Below are positions 1-8,737 of a stretch of DNA of 64,000 nt, in pieces. Where the stretch lies: contig JARBUD010000007.1 in assembly GCA_029239875.1 (NCBI GenBank), positions 124,001 through 188,000 of the forward strand. Direction: 5' to 3'. The notes under the pieces are model-generated. The model saw nothing but the letters and a program-made list of their open reading frames with translations, did not search any database and was not told the origin of the DNA. Position numbers and translations under genes: made by a program. Within the stretch, counting starts at the first letter, position 1; every line of letters begins with the position of its first letter. The DNA is from Xanthobacteraceae bacterium. Lineage in GTDB: Bacteria > Pseudomonadota > Alphaproteobacteria > Rhizobiales > Xanthobacteraceae.

Positions 1-111
1 GCCGCCGATGCCCCTCTCCCGCCCCAATCTCTCCCCTTAACGCCCCCTTAAAAGCCCTGATTTAGGGTTCGTTTACCGGCAGTTACGGGGTGCCCTGCGG
101 GGCGGGGATTC

Positions 112-2259
112 ATGTTCGGACGGCGTGGCGAGAGGGAACGGCGCGAGCCGATGCTGGGAGCATCCGGCGGCTTCGGCGACATGCGCCTGAATGCCGACGA
201 CCGCCCGACCGTGATGGCGCGCGAGCGTGCCTCATCGCGCGCCAAGAAGCCCTCCTCGCGCTCGGAATCCGACGGAGGCAGCCGCGGTAGCGGCCGTACT
301 TCCGGCAGACGCCGCCGCTCGCCCAAGCGCGGCGGCTTCGGCCGCCTCGTCTACTGGACGGTGGTGCTGGGCATATGGGGCGTCATCGGCCTCGCCGGGC
401 TGATCTTCTATGAGGCGAGCCAGCTTCCGCCGATCCAGAACCTCGCCATCCCCGACCGGCCGCCCACCGTCATCATCCAGGGCGCCGACGGCAAGGCCAT
501 CGCAACGCGCGGCGAGATGGGCGGCACGAACGTGCCGCTGCGGGCGCTGCCGCCCTATCTGCCGCAGGCTTTCGTCGCCATCGAGGACCGGCGCTTCTAC
601 CAGCATTACGGGCTCGACCCGCTCGGCCTGGTGCGCGCGGTCTTCGTGAACCTCACCTCGGGCCGGGTGCGCGAGGGCGGCTCGACGCTGACCCAGCAGC
701 TCGCCAAGAACCTGTTCCTCACCCAGGAGCGCACGCTCTCGCGAAAAGTGCAGGAGCTCATCCTCTCGATCTGGCTGGAGACGAAATACTCCAAGAACGA
801 GCTGCTCGAGCTCTACATGAACCGCGTCTATTTCGGCGCCGGCGCCTATGGCGTCGAGGCGGCAGCGCAACGCTATTTCGGCAAGTCGGCGCGGCAGGTG
901 ACGCTGTCGGAGGCCGCCATGCTCGCCGGCCTCGTCAAGTCGCCCTCGGCGCTCGCCCCCACCCGCAACCTGGAAGGTGCGCAGGCGCGCGCCGAGGTGG
1001 TGCTGGCGGCGATGCAGGACGAAGGCTTCATCACCGCGCAGATGCGCCAGACCGCGCTCGCCCGCCCGGCGACGCTGGCGAAGTCGCAGGGGCCGGACAG
1101 CTTCGGCTATGTCGCCGACTGGGTGATGGAGCAACTGAAATCCATCGTCGGCCCGATCACCACGGACCTCACCGTCCAGACCACGCTTGATCCCACGCTG
1201 CAGGCTGCCGCAGACAAGGCGCTGAAGGACGCGCTGGCGAAGAACGGCAAGAAGCTCGGCGTCGACCAGGGTGCGCTCGTGGTGATGGACACCGAGGGCG
1301 GCGTACGTGCGCTCGTGGGCGGACGCTCCTATGAGGAGAGCCAGTACAACCGCGCGGTCACCGCCCGGCGTCAGCCCGGCTCCTCCTTCAAGCCCTTCGT
1401 GTATCTCACCGCTATGGAGCGCGGCCTCACCCCGGAGACGGTGCGCGAGGACGCCCCGATTTCGATCAAGGGCTGGCGGCCGGAGAACTTCTCCAGGGAA
1501 TATCGCGGCGCGGTCGACCTGAAGACGGCGCTCGCCTTCTCGCTCAATACGGTGGCGGTGCGGCTTGCGCTGGAGGTGGGCCCGGACGAGGTGGTGAAGA
1601 CCGCCCATCGCCTCGGCATCAACTCCAAGCTGGAGCCCAACGCCTCCATCGCGCTCGGCACCTCGGAAGTATCGGTGCTGGAAATGGCGGCCGCCTATGC
1701 GCCCTTCGCCAATGGCGGCGTCGGCGTCCCCCCGCACGTCATCGCGCAGGTGCGCGACAAGTCCGGCAAGGTGCTGTTCTCCTATGCGCAGGAGAGCCGC
1801 GGCATGGTGATGGCGCCGCCGCATGTCGCCATGATGAACCGGATGATGCAGGACGTGCTGCGGGTCGGCACCGCCCGCCGCGCGGACCTGCCGGGTTGGC
1901 CGGCGGCGGGCAAGACCGGCACCAGCCAGGATTACCGCGACGCCTGGTTCATGGGCTACACCGGCCGCTTCGTCGCCGGCGTCTGGCTCGGCAACGACGA
2001 TTCCTCGCCGACCAAGAAGGCCGGCGGCTCCGGCCTGCCGGTGGAGATCTGGAGCCAGGTGATGAAGGCGGCGCACAAGGACATACCCGTCGTCGCCCTT
2101 CCCGGCGCCGGCATGGACCTGCCCGGTGGCCCCGGCGCGCTGCCGCCCGGCGAGGTGCCGGAGGATCCGGTGGTCACCGGCGGCCCGCAGCGCCCGCCGC
2201 CGACCGCCGCCCCCAGCCTCGACAATTGGCTGCTCGACAAGCTGTTCGGGCGGGGGTGA
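112..2259 (+). CDS. Class A penicillin-binding protein, PBP1A family
   Basis: Bifunctional peptidoglycan glycosyltransferase/transpeptidase of 715 aa, anchored in the inner membrane and acting in the periplasm. A basic cytoplasmic tail of about 78 residues precedes one membrane segment (about 79-100). The glycosyltransferase domain follows, with the catalytic Glu in EDRRFYQH (158-165) and GGSTLTQQLAKNLF (189-202). The transpeptidase domain has SSFK (nucleophile S424), SLN (477-479) and KTGT (601-604), so all catalytic motifs are present. The C-terminus is a short Gly/Pro-rich tail. The start is uncertain: ATGs at 112, 151 and 181 share the frame and none has a strong ribosome-binding site. 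Class A membership is certain; PBP1A rather than PBP1C/2D is inferred from general layout. Confidence 0.93.
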   Translation: MFGRRGERERREPMLGASGGFGDMRLNADDRPTVMARERASSRAKKPSSRSESDGGSRGSGRTSGRRRRSPKRGGFGRLVYWTVVLGIWGVIGLAGLIFYEASQLPPIQNLAIPDRPPTVIIQGADGKAIATRGEMGGTNVPLRALPPYLPQAFVAIEDRRFYQHYGLDPLGLVRAVFVNLTSGRVREGGSTLTQQLAKNLFLTQERTLSRKVQELILSIWLETKYSKNELLELYMNRVYFGAGAYGVEAAAQRYFGKSARQVTLSEAAMLAGLVKSPSALAPTRNLEGAQARAEVVLAAMQDEGFITAQMRQTALARPATLAKSQGPDSFGYVADWVMEQLKSIVGPITTDLTVQTTLDPTLQAAADKALKDALAKNGKKLGVDQGALVVMDTEGGVRALVGGRSYEESQYNRAVTARRQPGSSFKPFVYLTAMERGLTPETVREDAPISIKGWRPENFSREYRGAVDLKTALAFSLNTVAVRLALEVGPDEVVKTAHRLGINSKLEPNASIALGTSEVSVLEMAAAYAPFANGGVGVPPHVIAQVRDKSGKVLFSYAQESRGMVMAPPHVAMMNRMMQDVLRVGTARRADLPGWPAAGKTGTSQDYRDAWFMGYTGRFVAGVWLGNDDSSPTKKAGGSGLPVEIWSQVMKAAHKDIPVVALPGAGMDLPGGPGALPPGEVPEDPVVTGGPQRPPPTAAPSLDNWLLDKLFGRG

Positions 2260-2286
2260 GTTCGTCCGCTCCTGAAGGCCGGAAGA

Positions 2287-2323
2287 CGTCATTCCGGCCG
2301 CAGCGCAGCGAGAGCCGGGATCG
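2287..2323. repeat. Family A palindromic repeat, half copy
   Basis: Half element with the conserved start CGTCAT(C/T)CCGGCCG and end GAGAGCCGGGATCG, able to fold as a CCGGC/GCCGG hairpin. The same unit recurs at 7546, 11735, 16603, 23192, 36956, 41287, 53770 and 59503. It lies in the gap between the convergent PBP and metalloprotease genes. Confidence 0.75.
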
Positions 2324-2356
2324 CGTGCCGATATCGATCCCCCTCTCCCAAAGCGA

Positions 2357-2463
2357 CCTCATCCTGAGGTCCCGGCGTTTCGCCGGGCCTCGAAGGATGC
2401 TCGTCCGGGCGCGTTCTGCCGACCATCCTTCGAGGCTCGCTGCGCGAGCACCTCAGGATGAGG
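2357..2463. repeat. Family B palindromic repeat (REPIN-like), full copy
   Basis: Two inverted halves: CCTCATCCTGAGGT opens the element and ACCTCAGGATGAGG closes it. Inside are CCTCGAAGGATG and its inverse CATCCTTCGAGG. Each half has its own small inner hairpin, of different sequence: CCGGCG/CGCCGG on the left and CTCGC/GCGAG on the right. Other full copies are at 11858, 16711, 48782 and 53822, and a half copy is at 8791. It fills the convergent gap. Confidence 0.85.
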
Positions 2464-2490
2464 GTGTTCTCTTTGGATGACGCCTGGCGA

Positions 2491-3255
2491 TTACTCCACC
2501 CCGTACCTGTGCAGCCCCGCGCCGTGGCGCTTCAGCCAGAGCTCGGCGGCGTGGCGGTCGGGGAAGAGGCGGTCCACCGTCGCCCAGAAGCGCGGGCCGT
2601 GGTTCATCTCGCGCCGGTGCGCCACCTCATGGGCGGCGAGATAGTCGAGCACGGAGGGCGGGGCGAGGATCAGCCGCCAGGAAAAGGACAGCGCCCCGGT
2701 GCCGGAACACGAGCCCCAGCGGCTCGCCGTGTCGCGCAGCGTCACGCGGGCGATGGAGACGCCCAGCGTCGCCGCATGGCGGTGCGAGGCCGCCACCAGA
2801 TCCTTGCGCGCCTCGCGCTTGAGATGATCGGCGACGCGGCGGCAGACATGCGCCTTCTCGCCCGCCACATAGAGCACCGGCTCGCCGTCCTCGGCGCCGG
2901 CCCACACCGTGCCGCGCTCGCCGCGGCGATGGACAATGCGGTGCGGCTCGCCGCGCAGCGGAATCACCGCGCCCGGCTCGAAGGCCACCACCTCCGGCAG
3001 CCGGGCGAGGCGTATCTCCACCCAGCCGGCATGGCGCTGGGCGAAATCATAGGCTTCGCGCAGCGTGCCGCGGGCGGGGATGGTGAGCACCACGTCGCGC
3101 GTCGCCGCCCGCACCCGCAGCGTATAGCGGCGGGCGCGCGGGTTGCGGCGGAGCTGGACGGTGATCTCTTCGGCCTTCAGGCGCAGCCGGAAATGGCCGG
3201 GCTCGGCCTCGGCCGGGGTCTTGCGCCGTAGAGTTTGTGTCGCGCGAAACAGCAT
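2491..3255 (-). CDS. YgjP/SprT-like zinc metalloprotease (DUF45, M48-like)
   Basis: Protein of 254 aa. The zinc site is HEVAHRREMNHG: H209, E210 and H213 form HExxH, with H219 as probable third ligand. Upstream are the family's typical RYTLRV strand and the RWGSCS motif (179-184). Members are cytoplasmic or membrane-associated putative proteases with no firmly established substrate. The ATG at 3255 begins the ORF. It is convergent with the penicillin-binding protein and lies 75 nt downstream of gcrA on the same strand, so co-transcription is possible. Family assignment is strong; function is unknown. Confidence 0.88.
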   Translation of the reverse strand: MLFRATQTLRRKTPAEAEPGHFRLRLKAEEITVQLRRNPRARRYTLRVRAATRDVVLTIPARGTLREAYDFAQRHAGWVEIRLARLPEVVAFEPGAVIPLRGEPHRIVHRRGERGTVWAGAEDGEPVLYVAGEKAHVCRRVADHLKREARKDLVAASHRHAATLGVSIARVTLRDTASRWGSCSGTGALSFSWRLILAPPSVLDYLAAHEVAHRREMNHGPRFWATVDRLFPDRHAAELWLKRHGAGLHRYGVE

Positions 3256-3330
3256 GGCACGACCGGGCCGGTAAAGTTGGTCCCAATTATGGCGCCGGCC
3301 GTGCCGGCACCATCGTCTTCATGCGCCTCT

Positions 3331-3837
3331 TCAGCGCGCCGCGCGCCGGCGGTCGCGGTTCTGCACCGGCTGGTAGGCGATGCGGGAGTGATAGGCGCAA
3401 TAGGGCAGGCCGGTCTTAGTGCGGCTGCCGCAGTAGAAGAAGTCGGCCTTGCCGGGCTCGCCCACCGGCCAGCGGCAGGTAAACTCGGTGAGGTCGAGGA
3501 TGGTGCAGCGATCGGCCATCGGGATCACGTTGGCGATCGGGTCCGCGATCTCCTCCGGCTCCGGCTCGATCACCGGGCGGATCACCGGCGCCAGCGCGGT
3601 GTTGCCGTGCACCATGGGGCGCGCATGGGCAGCGCCATTCGACGCCGGGCGCGGCTTGCGCGGACGCGGCGCGGAGGGCGCCAGCGCCTTGGCGCGGCCG
3701 GAAAGGCCGAGCCGGTGGACCTTGCCGATCACGGCGTTGCGGGTGACGCCGCCGAGTTCGGCCGCGATCTGGCTCGCCGAGAGCCCATCCGACCAGAGTT
3801 TCTTGAGCAGCTCGACGCGCTCGTCCGTCCAGTTCAT
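3331..3837 (-). CDS. gcrA: GcrA cell-cycle regulator
   Basis: 168-aa GcrA. The N-terminal DNA-binding domain (about 1-45) carries the family signature MNWTDERVELLKKLW and a helix-turn-helix around SASQIAAELGGVTRNAVIGKVHRLGLSGR. A Pro-rich linker follows, then the C-terminal sigma-interacting domain with conserved cysteines (C111, C121, C136, C147). In Caulobacter, GcrA binds sigma-70 holoenzyme and activates promoters containing CcrM-methylated GANTC sites. The frame stays open to 4062, but the start at 3837 is fixed by an AAGGAGG six bases upstream and by family alignment. Four GANTC sites lie 152-255 bases upstream of the start, which suggests methylation-dependent control of gcrA itself. 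Confidence 0.95.
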   Translation of the reverse strand: MNWTDERVELLKKLWSDGLSASQIAAELGGVTRNAVIGKVHRLGLSGRAKALAPSAPRPRKPRPASNGAAHARPMVHGNTALAPVIRPVIEPEPEEIADPIANVIPMADRCTILDLTEFTCRWPVGEPGKADFFYCGSRTKTGLPYCAYHSRIAYQPVQNRDRRRAAR

Positions 3838-3843
3838 CGTGTG

Positions 3844-3850
3844 CCTCCTT
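3844..3850 (-). promoter_or_regulatory. Ribosome-binding site that sets the gcrA start
   Basis: Perfect AAGGAGG on the minus strand, six bases before the ATG at 3837. It rules out the longer in-frame start at 4062. Confidence 0.85.
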
Positions 3851-3988
3851 CGCGTGCCGACCGGGAGGCGGAATCCCCCACCCTTCCGGCCAAGCGAACT
3901 TGGCCGGCTAAACGCCGCAAACGCCACCTTTGGGAATGCCGCCGCACGAGATGTCGTATCTGACTGGGGTGAGGCTACAATATGCGTA

Positions 3989-4092
3989 GACTCGCGGCGA
4001 GTAGGTTCACGTCCGAAACGATCGTTTTCCCCAGCTAGAGTCCGCGTTGCAACACTCGGCAAAGGACATGAGTCGGATCAAGGACTTGAGTC
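3989..4092. promoter_or_regulatory. Cluster of four GANTC sites between gcrA and an exported-protein gene
   Basis: GANTC pentamers at 3989, 4038, 4070 and 4088, where about 0.4 would be expected by chance in 104 bp. The last two sit in an 18-bp-period direct repeat, AAGGACATGAGTCGG (4062-4076) and AAGGACTTGAGTCGG (4080-4094). GANTC is the CcrM methylation target read by GcrA. The divergent gap 3838-4229 holds nothing else that I can identify. Confidence 0.5.
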
Positions 4093-4229
4093 GGCGCCGT
4101 CTTCCACGGCGTCGCCGGCGCGGTTGGAACAACTCTGAAATGGGCGCCTGACCCCTTCGGGGCATTGTCGGCATCGGCGCGCCATGCATCCATGGCCTCG
4201 CTTCGTCTACCCCCGCGATGGAGACGTCC

Positions 4230-4622
4230 ATGATACCGCCTCTGAATGCCGCCGCCCGACCGGCGCCGGTCCGCCAAACCTTCGCTACCACCGCCTTCGC
4301 CGCCGCCGCGTTCGGCGTGCTCGCCTCCGCCTTCCTTGCCCTGCCCGCTTCTGCCGCTCCGATCGCTCCCTCCCTGCCCGAGACGGGCACGCTGGCGACC
4401 CCGGTCGCCCAGGGTTGCGGCATCGGCGCGTGGCGCGGGCCGTGGGGCGGCTGCCGCGACACGCCTTATTACGGCCCCCTGCCCGGCGGCGGCTATGCCC
4501 CCCCGCCCGGCGCGCCGGTCTATTACGGCAATGGCTGCCCGCCCGGCTGGTGGCGCGGGCCCTGGGGCCATTGCCGCGACACGCCGTACCATGGCCGCCT
4601 TCCCGATGGCGGCTGGCAGTGA
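4230..4622 (+). CDS. Small exported protein with two GCG_CRPN-like repeats
   Basis: 130 aa with an N-terminal signal peptide (hydrophobic stretch about 20-42, cleavage near SAAP). Two copies of one Gly/Trp/Cys module follow, 40 residues apart: GCGIGAWRGPWGGCRDTPYY at 62 and GCPPGWWRGPWGHCRDTPYH at 102. The module resembles the GCG_CRPN prefix domain of small secreted proteins in Rhizobiales, whose role is unknown. The two Cys per module suggest disulfides in the periplasm. The start at 4230 is preferred over the ATG at 4218 because GGAG lies six bases before it. The next gene begins 24 bases downstream, so the two are probably co-transcribed. Confidence 0.8.
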   Translation: MIPPLNAAARPAPVRQTFATTAFAAAAFGVLASAFLALPASAAPIAPSLPETGTLATPVAQGCGIGAWRGPWGGCRDTPYYGPLPGGGYAPPPGAPVYYGNGCPPGWWRGPWGHCRDTPYHGRLPDGGWQ

Positions 4623-4646
4623 AACAGGCCTGAGCGGAGACAAGAC

Positions 4647-5171
4647 ATGACACGCATTCTCGCCCGCCTTTCCGCCCTCGCCCCGATGGCGGTCGTCGCC
4701 ACGGCGCTGCTCGCCGCGCCCGCCCTGGCCCAGGCGCCTGCGGCGCCGCAGGCCAATGATGCGCCCCCGCCCATGGTCGACCTCTACACCGACGACGACG
4801 CCCAGGCGGCGCTTGACGCCCGGCTCATCGCGCTGAAGACGGTCATCCGCCTCACCCCCGAGCAGGAGAAGCTCTGGGCTCCGGTCGAGGCGGCGATCCG
4901 GCAGGCGTCGAAGAACGCCTCCGAGCGCGCCGCCCAGCGCGTCAAGGCCGATCCGGCGCAGGACTTCCTCGACGTGCTGGAGCGCCTCGCCGACGCGGAA
5001 GTCGCCCGTGCGAACGACCTCAAGTCGGTCATCGCCGCCGCCAAGCCGCTGGTCGCCTCGCTCAGCGCCGAGCAGCAGCGTCGCATCCCGGCCTTCCTCG
5101 GCATGACCGACCATGCCGGCCGGCCGCAGCCGACCTTCGAGCTGTGGATGTTCGAGGCCGAGCAGGAATAG
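4647..5171 (+). CDS. LTXXQ-motif (Spy/CpxP-like) periplasmic protein
   Basis: 174 aa. A signal peptide (about 1-29, ending ALA-QA) is followed by a helical domain with LTPEQEKLW and, later, LSAEQQRRIPAF. These are the two LTxxQ motifs of the Spy/CpxP family. Such proteins are periplasmic and in enterobacteria act as envelope-stress chaperones or sensor inhibitors; the alphaproteobacterial members are mostly uncharacterised. A GGAG lies before the start. It probably forms a transcription unit with the preceding exported protein, so both may be envelope-related. Confidence 0.82.
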   Translation: MTRILARLSALAPMAVVATALLAAPALAQAPAAPQANDAPPPMVDLYTDDDAQAALDARLIALKTVIRLTPEQEKLWAPVEAAIRQASKNASERAAQRVKADPAQDFLDVLERLADAEVARANDLKSVIAAAKPLVASLSAEQQRRIPAFLGMTDHAGRPQPTFELWMFEAEQE

Positions 5172-5225
5172 GCCGCCGATCCATCCGCGCCTGGCGGCAA
5201 ATCGCTGCTGCCGGGCGCGGCAATA

Positions 5226-5253
5226 TTGACCGTGCGTCCCACTCCTATAAAAT
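5226..5253 (+). promoter_or_regulatory. Candidate argD promoter
   Basis: TTGACC (5226-5231) and TAAAAT (5248-5253) are separated by 16 bases, a near-consensus sigma-70 pair. A start near 5260 would place the two downstream hairpins inside the argD leader rather than at the end of the previous transcript. Confidence 0.5.
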
Positions 5254-5266
5254 CCGGCGTCATCGG

Positions 5267-5320
5267 GTGCCGCCCCCGCAAGGGCGGCACGTTTCGTTTT
5301 GGGGCCGGCGCAATCGCCGG
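5267..5320 (+). promoter_or_regulatory. Two hairpins in the argD leader
   Basis: The first hairpin is GTGCCGCCC (5267-5275) with GGGCGGCAC (5282-5290), a perfect nine-base stem followed by GTTTCGTTTT, so it looks like an intrinsic terminator. The second is CCGGCG-CAAT-CGCCGG (5305-5320), a perfect six-base stem 22 bases before the GTG of argD. The first could end the upstream transcript or act as an attenuator. I see no known riboswitch consensus here. Confidence 0.55.
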
Positions 5321-5342
5321 GAGCTGAGAGAGGGAGGGGCGC

Positions 5343-6551
5343 GTGATCACCCCCATCCTGCCGACCTATAATCGCATCGACCTGGTCTTCGAGCGGGGCG
5401 AAGGCGCCTGGCTGTTCACCAAGGACGGGCAGCGATATCTCGACTTCACCGCCGGCATCGCGGTGAACGTGCTCGGCCATGCTCACCCCCATCTCGTGGC
5501 GGCGCTGACCGAGCAGGCCGGCAAGCTGTGGCACCTGTCCAACCTGTTCCGCATCGAGGGCGGCGAGCGCCTCGCCCAGCGCCTGATCGAGGCGACCTTC
5601 GCCGACACCATGTTCTTCACCAATTCGGGTGCGGAAGCGCTGGAGTGCGCCATCAAGATGGCGCGCCGCTACCAGTTCGTCAGCGGCCATCCCGAGCGCA
5701 ACCACATCATCACCTTCGAGGGCGCCTTCCACGGCCGCACGCTGGCGACCATCGCCGCCGGCGGCAACGAGAAGTACCTCGAGGGCTTCGGCCCGGCCAT
5801 GCCCGGCTTCGACCAGGTGCCCTTCGGCGATCTCGAGGCGGTCAAAGCCGCCATCGGGCCGGAGACCGGCGCCATCCTCGTCGAGCCGGTGCAGGGTGAG
5901 GGCGGCGTGCGCTCCCCCTCGTGGTCGTTCCTGCGCGCGCTGCGCCAGCTCTGCGACGAGCACGGCCTCCTGCTGGTGCTTGACGAGGTGCAGTCCGGCG
6001 TCGGCCGCACCGGCAAGCTGTTCGCGCATGAATGGGCCGGCATCACCCCGGACATCATGGCCATCGCCAAGGGCATCGGCGGCGGCTTCCCGGTCGGCGC
6101 CTGCCTCGCTGCGGAAGAGGCGGCCAAGGGCATGACCGCCGGCACGCACGGCTCGACCTATGGCGGCAACCCGCTCGCCATGAGCGTCGCCAATGCCGTG
6201 CTCGACGTGGTGCTGGCCGAGGGCTTCTTGGAGAAGGTGCAGGCCACCAGCGCCCGCCTCCGCCAGAAGCTCGCCGAGCTGAAGGACCGCCACCCGGCGG
6301 TGATCGCCGAGGTGCGTGGCGAGGGCCTGCTCATCGGCCTGCGCACGCTGGTGCCGAACGGCGACCTCATCAACGCCATGCGCGACGAGCACATGCTCGC
6401 GCCCTCCGCGGCGGAGAACGTGGTCCGCCTGCTGCCGCCGCTCAACATCGGCGAACAGGAGATCGATGCGGCGTTCGACAAGCTCGACGCCGCCTGCACG
6501 AAGATCGAACAGGGCCTGAAGGCCGATGCCGTGAAGGGAGCGGCAGCATGA
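5343..6551 (+). CDS. argD: Acetylornithine aminotransferase
   Basis: 402-aa class III PLP-dependent aminotransferase. It interconverts N-acetylglutamate semialdehyde and N-acetylornithine in arginine synthesis, and family members may also serve lysine synthesis as succinyldiaminopimelate aminotransferase. PLP-site features are [10 protein letters not shown] (92-101), [13 protein letters not shown] (213-225) and the Schiff-base lysine K243 in [10 protein letters not shown]. The GTG start at 5343 is preceded by GGGAGGGG. Its stop overlaps the argF start in ATGA, so the two are translationally coupled. Confidence 0.94.
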   Translation: MITPILPTYNRIDLVFERGEGAWLFTKDGQRYLDFTAGIAVNVLGHAHPHLVAALTEQAGKLWHLSNLFRIEGGERLAQRLIEATFADTMFFTNSGAEALECAIKMARRYQFVSGHPERNHIITFEGAFHGRTLATIAAGGNEKYLEGFGPAMPGFDQVPFGDLEAVKAAIGPETGAILVEPVQGEGGVRSPSWSFLRALRQLCDEHGLLLVLDEVQSGVGRTGKLFAHEWAGITPDIMAIAKGIGGGFPVGACLAAEEAAKGMTAGTHGSTYGGNPLAMSVANAVLDVVLAEGFLEKVQATSARLRQKLAELKDRHPAVIAEVRGEGLLIGLRTLVPNGDLINAMRDEHMLAPSAAENVVRLLPPLNIGEQEIDAAFDKLDAACTKIEQGLKADAVKGAAA

Positions 6552-7498
6552 GCGCGAACAACGGGGCTGCCGGCAACGGCGCGGTGAAGCATTTCCTCGA
6601 CCTCGACACCCTGCCGCCGGACGAGCTGCGGGCGCTGATGCGCCTGTCGCACGACCTCAAGAGCCGCCGCCACGAGATCGCTGCCGAGAAGCCCTTCGCC
6701 GGCAAGGTGCTGGCGATGGTGTTCGACCAGCCCTCGACCCGAACCCGCATCTCCTTCGACGTCGCCATGCGCCAGCTCGGCGGCGAGACCATCATGCTCA
6801 CCGGTGCGGAGATGCAGCTCGGCCGCGGCGAGACCATCGCCGACACGGCGAAGGTGCTCTCCCGCTATGTCGACGCCATCATGATCCGTATCCTCGATCA
6901 CCGCGCGCTGGAGGAGCTCGCCGCCCACGCCACCGTGCCGGTGATCAACGGGCTGACGCGCGAGAGCCATCCCTGCCAGATCATGGCGGACGTGATGACC
7001 TTCGAGGAGCACAAGGGGCCGATCGCCGGCCGTACCGTCGCCTGGACCGGCGACGCCAACAACGTGCTCGCCTCCTGGATACATGCGGCGCAGCGCTTCG
7101 ACTTCGCGCTCAATGTCGCCACCCCGCCCGAGCTCGCCCCGCGCCCGGCGCTCATCGACTGGGCGCGCAGCAACGGCGCTCGCGTACGCTTCGGCAACGA
7201 TGCCGATGCGGCGGTCGAAGGCGCCGACTGCGTCGTCACCGATACCTGGGTGTCGATGGGTGACGCCGAGTATGAGCGCCGGCACAACCTGCTGCGCCCT
7301 TACCAGGTCAACGGCGCGCTGATGCGCCGGGCTGCGCCCGGAGCCATCTTCATGCACTGCCTGCCCGCCCATCGCGGTGAGGAAGTCACTGACGAGGTGA
7401 TGGACGGCCCGCAGTCGGTGGTGTTCGACGAGGCGGAGAACCGCCTGCACGCGCAGAAGGGCATCCTCGCCTGGTGCCTCGAAGGCGCGGCGGCGTAG
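6548..7498 (+). CDS. argF: Ornithine carbamoyltransferase
   Basis: 316 aa. It joins carbamoyl phosphate and ornithine to give citrulline in cytoplasmic arginine synthesis. The carbamoyl-phosphate site STRTR is at 63-67, and the HCLPAHRG motif, holding the catalytic Cys, is near the C-terminus. The frame is open far upstream inside argD. The start at 6548 is set by the ATGA overlap with the argD stop and by AAGGGAG seven bases upstream. argD-argF-hslO is a recurrent gene order in Rhizobiales. Confidence 0.95.
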   Translation: MSANNGAAGNGAVKHFLDLDTLPPDELRALMRLSHDLKSRRHEIAAEKPFAGKVLAMVFDQPSTRTRISFDVAMRQLGGETIMLTGAEMQLGRGETIADTAKVLSRYVDAIMIRILDHRALEELAAHATVPVINGLTRESHPCQIMADVMTFEEHKGPIAGRTVAWTGDANNVLASWIHAAQRFDFALNVATPPELAPRPALIDWARSNGARVRFGNDADAAVEGADCVVTDTWVSMGDAEYERRHNLLRPYQVNGALMRRAAPGAIFMHCLPAHRGEEVTDEVMDGPQSVVFDEAENRLHAQKGILAWCLEGAAA

Positions 7499-7545
7499 CC
7501 GCCCGCCTTTCCAGGGGCATCGGGCGCGGCGGCATAGGCCAAAAG

Positions 7546-7635
7546 CATCATCCCGGCCGAGTGCAGCGAGAGCCGGAATCGCTCTCCGATTTACAATGCG
7601 GTCCCGGATCGGCCGGCGGCCGTCCGGGATGATGG
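7546..7635. repeat. Family A palindromic repeat, full copy
   Basis: Starts CATCATCCCGGCCG and ends CGTCCGGGATGATG. The left half carries CCGGCC...AGCCGG and the right half CCCGGATC...GTCCGGG. It lies between argF and hslO, so these two genes may be transcriptionally separated. Confidence 0.8.
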
Positions 7636-7698
7636 CCAGCGGACGCGCCCCTCGCATCCGGCGCGGGGCGCACCTATATGGGCGCGGACGGAGCCGAC

Positions 7699-8715
7699 AT
7701 GACACCACATCCTGAATCCCATAGCCGCTCGCCTGCCGCCGATGCGGTGGACGACCGCGTCACCCCTTTCCACGTCGACGGGCTCGACGTGCGCGGGCGC
7801 GTCGTGCGCCTGGGCACCAGCCTCGACGCGGTGCTCGCCCATCACGACTATCCCGCCCTGGTCAAGCGTCTGCTCGGCGAGGCGGTGGCGCTCACCGTGC
7901 TGCTGGGCTCGACGCTCAAGATCACCGGCCGCTTCATCCTGCAGACCCGCACCGACGGGCCGGTCGACCTGCTCGTGGTGGACTTCACCGCGCCGCAGGA
8001 CGTGCGCGCCTATGCCCGCTTCGACGCCGAGAAGGTGGCCGCCATCGAGGCCGCCGGCACCAGCTTCGACAGCGGCGCCCTGCTCGGCCATGGCCACCTC
8101 GCCATGACCATCGACCAGGGGCTCTCGGTCAACCGCTACCAGGGCGTCGTCGCCCTGGAGGGCGGCGGGCTGGAAGCCGCGGCGCACCAGTATTTCGCCC
8201 AGTCCGAGCAGATCCCGACCCGCGTGCGCCTCGCGGTCGCCGAGGAGGTGCGCCCGGGCGGCGCGGCCTCGTCGTGGCGCGCCGGCGGGCTGATGGTGCA
8301 GTTCCTGCCGACGGAGGGCGGGCGCATCCGCCCCGCCGACCTGCATCCAGGCGACGCGCCGGAGGGCACGGAAATCCCGGAGACGATCGAGGACGATGCC
8401 TGGGTCGAGGTGCAGTCGCTGGTCGGCACGCTGGAGGATGTCGAGCTGGTCGACGCCGAGCTGTCGAGCGAGCGCCTGCTGTTCCGCCTGTTCCACGAGC
8501 GCGGCGTGCGCGTGTTCGAGACCGAGGGCGTGGTCGCCAAATGCTCCTGCTCGCGCGAGCGGGTGATGAACGTGCTGGCCGGCTTCTCGCGCGAGGAGCG
8601 CGAGAGCCTGGTCGAGGACGGCAAGGTCACGGTGACCTGCGAGTTCTGCGGCCGCTCCTACGGCTTCAAGGCCGAGGAGGTCGTGGGGCCTGAGGACAAG
8701 GGCGCCGAGGCGTAG
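7699..8715 (+). CDS. hslO: Hsp33 redox-regulated chaperone
   Basis: 338-aa Hsp33, a cytoplasmic holdase switched on by oxidation. The C-terminal redox switch has its four zinc cysteines intact: CSC (282, 284) and CEFC (314-317). The start at 7699 is favoured over the ATG at 7678 because GGAG lies five bases before it. It follows argDF, as in related genomes, with an intervening repeat. An acidic insertion (about 215-245) separates the substrate-binding body from the switch. Confidence 0.94.
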   Translation: MTPHPESHSRSPAADAVDDRVTPFHVDGLDVRGRVVRLGTSLDAVLAHHDYPALVKRLLGEAVALTVLLGSTLKITGRFILQTRTDGPVDLLVVDFTAPQDVRAYARFDAEKVAAIEAAGTSFDSGALLGHGHLAMTIDQGLSVNRYQGVVALEGGGLEAAAHQYFAQSEQIPTRVRLAVAEEVRPGGAASSWRAGGLMVQFLPTEGGRIRPADLHPGDAPEGTEIPETIEDDAWVEVQSLVGTLEDVELVDAELSSERLLFRLFHERGVRVFETEGVVAKCSCSRERVMNVLAGFSREERESLVEDGKVTVTCEFCGRSYGFKAEEVVGPEDKGAEA

Positions 8716-8737
8716 TCGCGCCTTCCCGCCTGCACGA

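Noticed and set aside
232-2292. Long open frame opposite the penicillin-binding protein
   Set aside because: Composition-driven antisense frame in high-GC DNA; Arg/Gly/Ala-rich with no recognisable domain, while the plus strand has all catalytic motifs.
5300-5345. TPP riboswitch suggested by CTGAGA before argD
   Set aside because: Only the short CTGAGA is present; the second conserved half and the multi-stem layout are missing.
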